From Pseudomonadota bacterium (GTDB taxonomy: Bacteria; Pseudomonadota; Alphaproteobacteria; Acetobacterales; Acetobacteraceae): a stretch of 10,803 bases of DNA. The notes below the pieces were generated by a model. That model had not been told where the DNA came from, made no database searches, and was given only the letters and a program-made list of their open reading frames with translations. This document shows, in pieces, positions 7,610 through 10,803 of this stretch (position 1 is the stretch's first letter; each line of letters starts with the position of its first letter). Both the position numbers and the translations under genes were made by a program. The stretch is from assembly GCA_021845835.1 (NCBI GenBank), contig JAJZVE010000102.1:1-10803 (forward strand). Reading direction: 5' to 3'.

Positions 7610-7657
7610 TGCCGTTGTCGTGGACATGACTCTAGCATTGTGTCCACGACGAGGACA
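7610..7657. promoter_or_regulatory. Probable activator-binding sites (tandem 17-bp inverted repeats)
   Basis: Site B, TGTCC-N7-GGACA at 7641-7657, is a perfect inverted repeat (extending one base each side as GTGTCC/GGACAC). Site A, TGCCG-N7-GGACA at 7610-7626, is an imperfect copy. Centres are 31 bp apart, about three helical turns, so both face the same side of DNA. In addition GTCGTGGACA (7617-7626) and TGTCCACGAC (7641-7650) form an exact 10-bp inverted repeat with a 14-bp spacer. The sites lie roughly 65 and 96 bp upstream of the predicted transcription start, suitable for an enhancer-binding protein, and just upstream of the activator's own start, allowing autoregulation. Confidence 0.65.
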
Positions 7658-7687
7658 CCCGGACAGCCAGCGGACGGCCGCGCGGCG

Positions 7688-7702
7688 TGGCACGCGGTTT
7701 GC
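7688..7702 (+). promoter_or_regulatory. Sigma-54 (-24/-12) promoter
   Basis: TGGCACG-CGGT-TTGC matches the RpoN consensus TGGCACG-N4-TTGC at every position, with the invariant GG (7689-7690) and GC (7701-7702) separated by exactly 10 bp. Transcription should begin near 7713-7714 and read into the CoA-transferase gene. The divergent gene encodes a sigma-54 activator, which supports function. Confidence 0.88.
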
Positions 7703-7773
7703 CCCTACTCCCTTTCCAGTTCCAGACAGGACGCGAGACCCTGCATGCCGGACGGACGCGCAGAGACCGGAGG

Positions 7774-7788
7774 GGGAGAGCGGCTCCC
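7774..7788 (+). promoter_or_regulatory. Ribosome site inside a 5-bp GC hairpin before the CoA-transferase start
   Basis: A purine-rich ribosome site GGAGGGGGAGAG spans 7769-7780. Its GGGAG (7774-7778) pairs exactly with CTCCC (7784-7788) across a 5-nt loop, ending one base before ATG 7790. The hairpin could limit translation of the first gene in the sigma-54 operon, or it could mean that the upstream ATG 7745 is used instead. Confidence 0.4.
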
Positions 7789-7789
7789 G

Positions 7790-9013
7790 ATGGCCGACCT
7801 TCCCCGCGTGGCGCCGGGGCGGGGCTTCGACCTGCTGGAGGGCGTGCGCGTGCTGGACCTGACCACATCGGTCGCCGGCCCGGTCGCGTCCCTGCTGCTG
7901 GCCGATTTCGGCGCCGAGGTCGCCAAGATCGAGCGGCCGGGCACCGGCGATGACGCGCGCGGCTGGGGACCGCCGTTCCTGGACGGCGAGTCGCTGTGGT
8001 TCCTCGCCGTCAACCGCAACAAGCGCAGCGTCACGCTCGACCTGACGGCGCCGGCCGGACGCGCGCTGCTGCACGAGCTGGCCGCGCGCGCGGACGTGAT
8101 GCTGGTCAACCAGCCGCCGCGGGCGCTCGCCAGGCTCGGCATCGCGCCGGACCAGGTACATGCGCGCTGGCCGGACCTCGTCTATGTCGCCATCACCGGC
8201 TTCGGCCTGGACGGGGCGCGCGCCGACCGGGCCTGCTACGACCTGATCGCCGAGGGCTATTCCGGTGTCATGGACCTGACCGGCGCGCCGGGCGGCGAGC
8301 CGCAGAAGGTCGGCGCGCCGGCCGCGGACCTGCTGGCCGGGCAGGACGCGGCGATGGCGACCATCGCCGCCCTGTTCGCCCGCGCCCGCACCGGCCGCGG
8401 GCGCACGGTGGATGTCGCGCTGGTGGACAGCATGACCCGGTTCCTGTCGTGCCGAATCGTGCCCTATCTCGGCTCCGGCGAGTTGCCGCGCCGCTCCGGC
8501 GGGCGCGACAGCGTGATCGCGATCTACCAGGTGTTCGAAACGGCGGACGAGCCGATGACGCTCGGCCTGGGCAACGACGCCATCTGGCGCCGGTTCTGGG
8601 AAGCGGTCGGCCAGCCCGGCTACGCCACCGAGCCGGGCTTCGCCAGCAATGGCGACCGCCGCGCGCAGCGGGCGCGGATCGTGGCCGACATCCAGGCGCT
8701 GCTGCGCACCCGCCCGCGTGGCCAGTGGCTCGCGCTGCTGGCCGAGGCGCGCGTGCCGGCCGGCCCGATCAATCGCGTGGACGAAGTAGCCGCCGACCCG
8801 GACCTGCAGGCACGCGGTCTGTTCTACCGCATGGCGGCGCCGGACGGGCGGGAGATCCCGCAGGTCGGCACCGCCATCCGGCTGGACGGCACCGCGAACG
8901 CGCCGCGCCTGGCGCCGCCGCGCCTGGGCGAGCACACGCAGGCGGTGCTCGCCGACTGGCTCGGCTACTCTGCCGAGTGCGTCGCCGAGCTGCGGCGCCA
9001 GGGGATCGTGTAG
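7790..9013 (+). CDS. Class III (CaiB/BaiF family) CoA-transferase
   Basis: A 407-residue cytoplasmic enzyme of the formyl-CoA transferase family, which moves CoA from one acyl-CoA to a free carboxylic acid through an aspartyl-CoA anhydride. Family hallmarks are LLEGVRVLDLTTSVAGP (15-31), LLADFGAEVAKIERPGTGD, NRNKRSVTLDL (75-85) and the catalytic aspartate, most likely D151 in ACYDLIAEGYSGVMDLTG (149-165). GNDAIWRRFWEAVG (261-274) and RVPAGPINRVDEV (321-333) complete the pattern. I prefer ATG 7790, which follows a strong GGAGGGGGAG site; in-frame ATG 7745 would add 15 unconserved residues. It is the first gene after the -24/-12 promoter and is followed 14 bp later by a crotonase, so it should supply or recycle the CoA ester used there. 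Acyl substrate unknown; a carnitine-type CaiB role is possible but nothing specific supports it. Confidence 0.92.
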   Translation: MADLPRVAPGRGFDLLEGVRVLDLTTSVAGPVASLLLADFGAEVAKIERPGTGDDARGWGPPFLDGESLWFLAVNRNKRSVTLDLTAPAGRALLHELAARADVMLVNQPPRALARLGIAPDQVHARWPDLVYVAITGFGLDGARADRACYDLIAEGYSGVMDLTGAPGGEPQKVGAPAADLLAGQDAAMATIAALFARARTGRGRTVDVALVDSMTRFLSCRIVPYLGSGELPRRSGGRDSVIAIYQVFETADEPMTLGLGNDAIWRRFWEAVGQPGYATEPGFASNGDRRAQRARIVADIQALLRTRPRGQWLALLAEARVPAGPINRVDEVAADPDLQARGLFYRMAAPDGREIPQVGTAIRLDGTANAPRLAPPRLGEHTQAVLADWLGYSAECVAELRRQGIV

Positions 9014-9027
9014 GGAGGATGTTGCAC

Positions 9028-9807
9028 GTGGACTACGAGACGATCCGCTACGAGGAGGACGGTCCGGTCGGCACGATCACGCTGCACCGGCCGGACGACG
9101 GCAACATGTTCACCGTCGCGATGTGCCATGAAATCCGCGACTGCATCAACGCGATCCGCCGCGAGACGCGCACCCGCGTCATCGTGCTGACCGGCGCGGG
9201 CGAACGGTTCTTCTGCATCGGCGGCCGCAAGGAAGGGATGGAGGACACCACCCTCTACGCCGGCACGCTGCCGACGCTGGAGATGTACGAAGCGATCGAA
9301 AAACTGCAGAAGCCGGTGATCGCCTCGGTCAACGGCTTCGCGGTCGGCGGCGGCAACGTGCTGCAGATGGTCTGCGACCTGACGATCGCGAAGGAAAGCG
9401 CGATCTTCCGCCAGGTCGGCCCGATGATGGGCAGCTTCGACGCCGGCTACGGCACCTGGTATCTGGAAGACATCGTCGGCAAGAAGCGGGCGAAGGAAAT
9501 CTGGTTCGCCAACCCGAAAATCCCGGCGCGGGAGGCGCTGGGGATGGGGCTGGTCAACCGCGTCGTGCCGGACGCCGAGCTGCGTCCGGCGACGCGGGCC
9601 TGGGCGCTGGAAATCGCAGGGCGCGGCGCCTTCGCCCTCGCGGCGGTGAAGGGCGCCTTCAACGCCCGGCACGGCGGTGTCGCGGGCCTGTCGCGCATGG
9701 CGCACGACCTGCTGCTGCGCGCCTATCTGGGCAGCGAGGAGAGCCACGAGCTGTCCGACGCCTTCGCGCACAAGCGCGCGCCGAACCCGGACACGTTCGG
9801 CCATTGA
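9028..9807 (+). CDS. Crotonase-superfamily enzyme, BadI/MenB-like (probable ring-opening beta-keto acyl-CoA hydrolase)
   Basis: A 259-residue crotonase-fold protein. The segment VNGFAVGGGNVLQMVCDLTI, then QVGPMMGSFDAGYGTWYLED and VGKKRAKEIWF, resembles BadI (2-ketocyclohexanecarboxyl-CoA hydrolase) and MenB (dihydroxynaphthoyl-CoA synthase) much more than ordinary enoyl-CoA hydratases, and lacks the catalytic glutamate pair of hydratases. S136 and D138 in GSFD and the oxyanion-hole glycines (GG near 65 and GGG 107-109) are kept. Two usual residues are changed to arginine: FCIGGRK (family GGD) and AIFRQVG (family FGQ). I chose GTG 9028 because GGGAGG (9013-9018) lies 9 nt upstream; ATG 9019 touches that site and is too close. 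The gene begins 14 bp after the CoA-transferase stop and is followed by an AliA-like ligase. BadI cleaves a beta-keto ring to a dicarboxyl-CoA; that reaction is my best guess, with a plain hydratase less likely. Confidence 0.85.
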   Translation: MDYETIRYEEDGPVGTITLHRPDDGNMFTVAMCHEIRDCINAIRRETRTRVIVLTGAGERFFCIGGRKEGMEDTTLYAGTLPTLEMYEAIEKLQKPVIASVNGFAVGGGNVLQMVCDLTIAKESAIFRQVGPMMGSFDAGYGTWYLEDIVGKKRAKEIWFANPKIPAREALGMGLVNRVVPDAELRPATRAWALEIAGRGAFALAAVKGAFNARHGGVAGLSRMAHDLLLRAYLGSEESHELSDAFAHKRAPNPDTFGH

Positions 9808-9817
9808 GGCGCTGCCG

Positions 9818-10803
9818 ATGCGGCCGTTCCTGACCCTGCATCACCCGGCGCTCGCCCGCCGCCACTACGCGGCGGGGACGTGGCGGGCGGAAACCCTGCA
9901 CGACCTGCTCGCGGCCCATGCCGCCGCGCGGCCGGACGCGGCCTGCGCCCGCGACGGGCGGCGCACGCTGACCTGGGCACGGCTCGCCGCCTGGGTGGAC
10001 GGCGCCGCGGCATGGCTGCGCGGGCTGGGGCTGACGCAGGGGGATGCCGTCTCGCTCTGGATGTCGAACCGGCTGGAGGCGATGGTCACGTTCCTCGCGT
10101 GCTCGCGCGAGGGCTTCGCCTGCAACCCATCGCTGCACCGCACCCACACCTCGGGCGAGATCGAGGGTCTGCTCGGCCGGCTCGGCAGCCGCGTCCTGGT
10201 GACGGAGCCGGGCTGGGGCGCCGACCGCGTGGCCGACCCCGCGGCACGGTTCGCCGCGGTCCCGTCGCTGGCCGCGGTGCTGACGCCGGACGGTTTCCCG
10301 CCCCCTGGCGCGGCGCCGCCGAAGCCGGAGTCCGATCCCGACCGGATCGTCTATCTGGCCTTCACCTCCGGCACCACCGGCACGCCGAAATGCGTGATGC
10401 ATTCCGACAACACGCTGCTGGCCAATGCCCGCGACCTGGTGCGGGACTGGGGCCACGGGCCGCAGTCGCGCATCCTGACCCTCTCGCCGCTGTCGCACCA
10501 CATCGCCTGGGTCGCGGTCGCGCAATGGCTGGTGGCCGGCGGACTGCTGGTGCTGGACGACCCGCCGGCGGGCATGTCGCGGCTCGACTGGCTGCTCGCC
10601 AACGAGGCCACCTACGTCCTCGGCGTGCCGACGCACGCGATGGACATGCTGGCCGAGCAGCGCGCCCGCGGACTGCCCCGGCTCGGCACGGTGCGGTCGT
10701 TCTACATGGCCGGCGCGCCGATTCCGCCCGCCGTCGCCGAGGCGTTCGTGGCCCAGGGCATCACGCCGCAGAACGTGTACGGCATGACCGAGAACTCCTC
10801 GCA
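9818..10803 (+). CDS. Acyl-CoA ligase (AMP-forming), cyclohexanecarboxylate-CoA ligase (AliA)-like, 3' truncated by window edge
   Basis: The first 328 codons of an ANL-superfamily ligase; the frame stays open to the window end, so perhaps 200 residues are missing. These enzymes make acyl-AMP from ATP and a carboxylate, then an acyl-CoA. Visible are the P-loop FTSGTTGTPK (182-191), the block MHSDNTLLANARDLV and LSPLSHHIAWVAVAQWLVAG, and the A5 motif YGMTE (321-325). The wording HSDNTLLAN, GVPTHAMDMLAEQ and PQNVYGMTENSS is what I associate with AliA-type cyclohexanecarboxylate/cyclohexenecarboxylate ligases rather than with fatty acid or benzoate ligases. The residue after the P-loop lysine is Cys instead of the usual Gly. 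ATG 9818 has a GAGG site (9806-9809) overlapping the crotonase stop with 8-nt spacing. Third gene of the sigma-54 operon; a CaiC-like role is the main alternative. Confidence 0.88.
   Translation, partial: MRPFLTLHHPALARRHYAAGTWRAETLHDLLAAHAAARPDAACARDGRRTLTWARLAAWVDGAAAWLRGLGLTQGDAVSLWMSNRLEAMVTFLACSREGFACNPSLHRTHTSGEIEGLLGRLGSRVLVTEPGWGADRVADPAARFAAVPSLAAVLTPDGFPPPGAAPPKPESDPDRIVYLAFTSGTTGTPKCVMHSDNTLLANARDLVRDWGHGPQSRILTLSPLSHHIAWVAVAQWLVAGGLLVLDDPPAGMSRLDWLLANEATYVLGVPTHAMDMLAEQRARGLPRLGTVRSFYMAGAPIPPAVAEAFVAQGITPQNVYGMTENSS

Larger units (their letters stand above)
7589..7789. promoter_or_regulatory. Divergent control region between the sigma-54 activator and the CoA-transferase operon
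   Basis: About 200 bp separating two divergent genes. From left to right it contains the activator's ribosome site (7599-7607), two inverted-repeat sites (7610-7626 and 7641-7657), a -24/-12 promoter facing right (7688-7702), and a GC-rich leader with a hairpin over the ribosome site of the CoA-transferase gene. This is the layout expected for a sigma-54 activator controlling a divergent target operon. Confidence 0.8.

Noticed and set aside
6113..7789. Plus-strand open frame running through the regulator region into the CoA-transferase
   Set aside because: The upstream part is the antisense shadow of the sigma-54 activator; the CoA-transferase family N-terminus begins only after 7790.
7628..8935. 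Upstream in-frame extension of the activator on the minus strand, reaching under the CoA-transferase gene
   Set aside because: The translation is low-complexity and antisense to a clear CoA-transferase; a strong ribosome site at 7599-7607 defines a sensible start at 7588.
1..10803. tRNA or rRNA genes, CRISPR arrays, insertion sequences
   Set aside because: No cloverleaf-like segments, spaced repeats, transposase-like proteins or terminal inverted repeats were seen; nearly all of the window is accounted for by metabolic, transport and regulatory genes.

Overview
The window is very GC-rich, coding-dense bacterial DNA. Adjacent genes overlap by 1-4 bases (ATGA, GTGA, TGATG), ATG and GTG starts are used, and third codon positions are strongly G/C. 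With a sigma-54 regulator and a taurine/nitrate-type ABC transporter this fits a metabolically versatile proteobacterium. An alphaproteobacterium (Rhodospirillales/Acetobacteraceae-like) is my best guess, but the sequence alone does not settle it. I see no RNA genes, insertion sequences, CRISPR arrays or phage genes.

Layout. (1) Positions 3-2313, plus strand: the 3' end of an isocitrate lyase/PEP mutase family C-C lyase, then large and small subunits of a LeuCD-type hydro-lyase, each overlapping the next. (2) Positions 2317-5613, minus strand, converging on leuD with only 3 bp between: a complete ABC importer read as substrate-binding protein, ATPase, permease, permease, all with overlapping start/stop codons. 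(3) Positions 5614-5899: a noncoding gap with one notable stem-loop. (4) Positions 5900-7588, minus strand: a sigma-54 enhancer-binding protein with PAS, AAA+ and Fis-type HTH domains. (5) Positions 7589-7789: a divergent control region with a near-perfect -24/-12 promoter pointing right and two 17-bp inverted-repeat sites spaced 31 bp apart. (6) Positions 7790-10803, plus strand: a class III (CaiB/BaiF) CoA-transferase, a BadI/MenB-like crotonase and the first 328 codons of an AliA-like acyl-CoA ligase that runs off the window.

How it may work together (inference). The right-hand operon looks like part of a pathway that activates an alicyclic or otherwise cyclic carboxylic acid to its CoA ester and opens the ring with a BadI-type hydrolase, switched on by the divergent sigma-54 activator. 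The importer may bring in the substrate or a related acid. The left-hand lyase plus LeuCD pair resembles the dimethylmaleate hydratase/2,3-dimethylmalate lyase pair of nicotinate fermentation, so it may break down a branched dicarboxylic acid rather than make leucine. Together this looks like a catabolic gene island whose substrate is not obvious.
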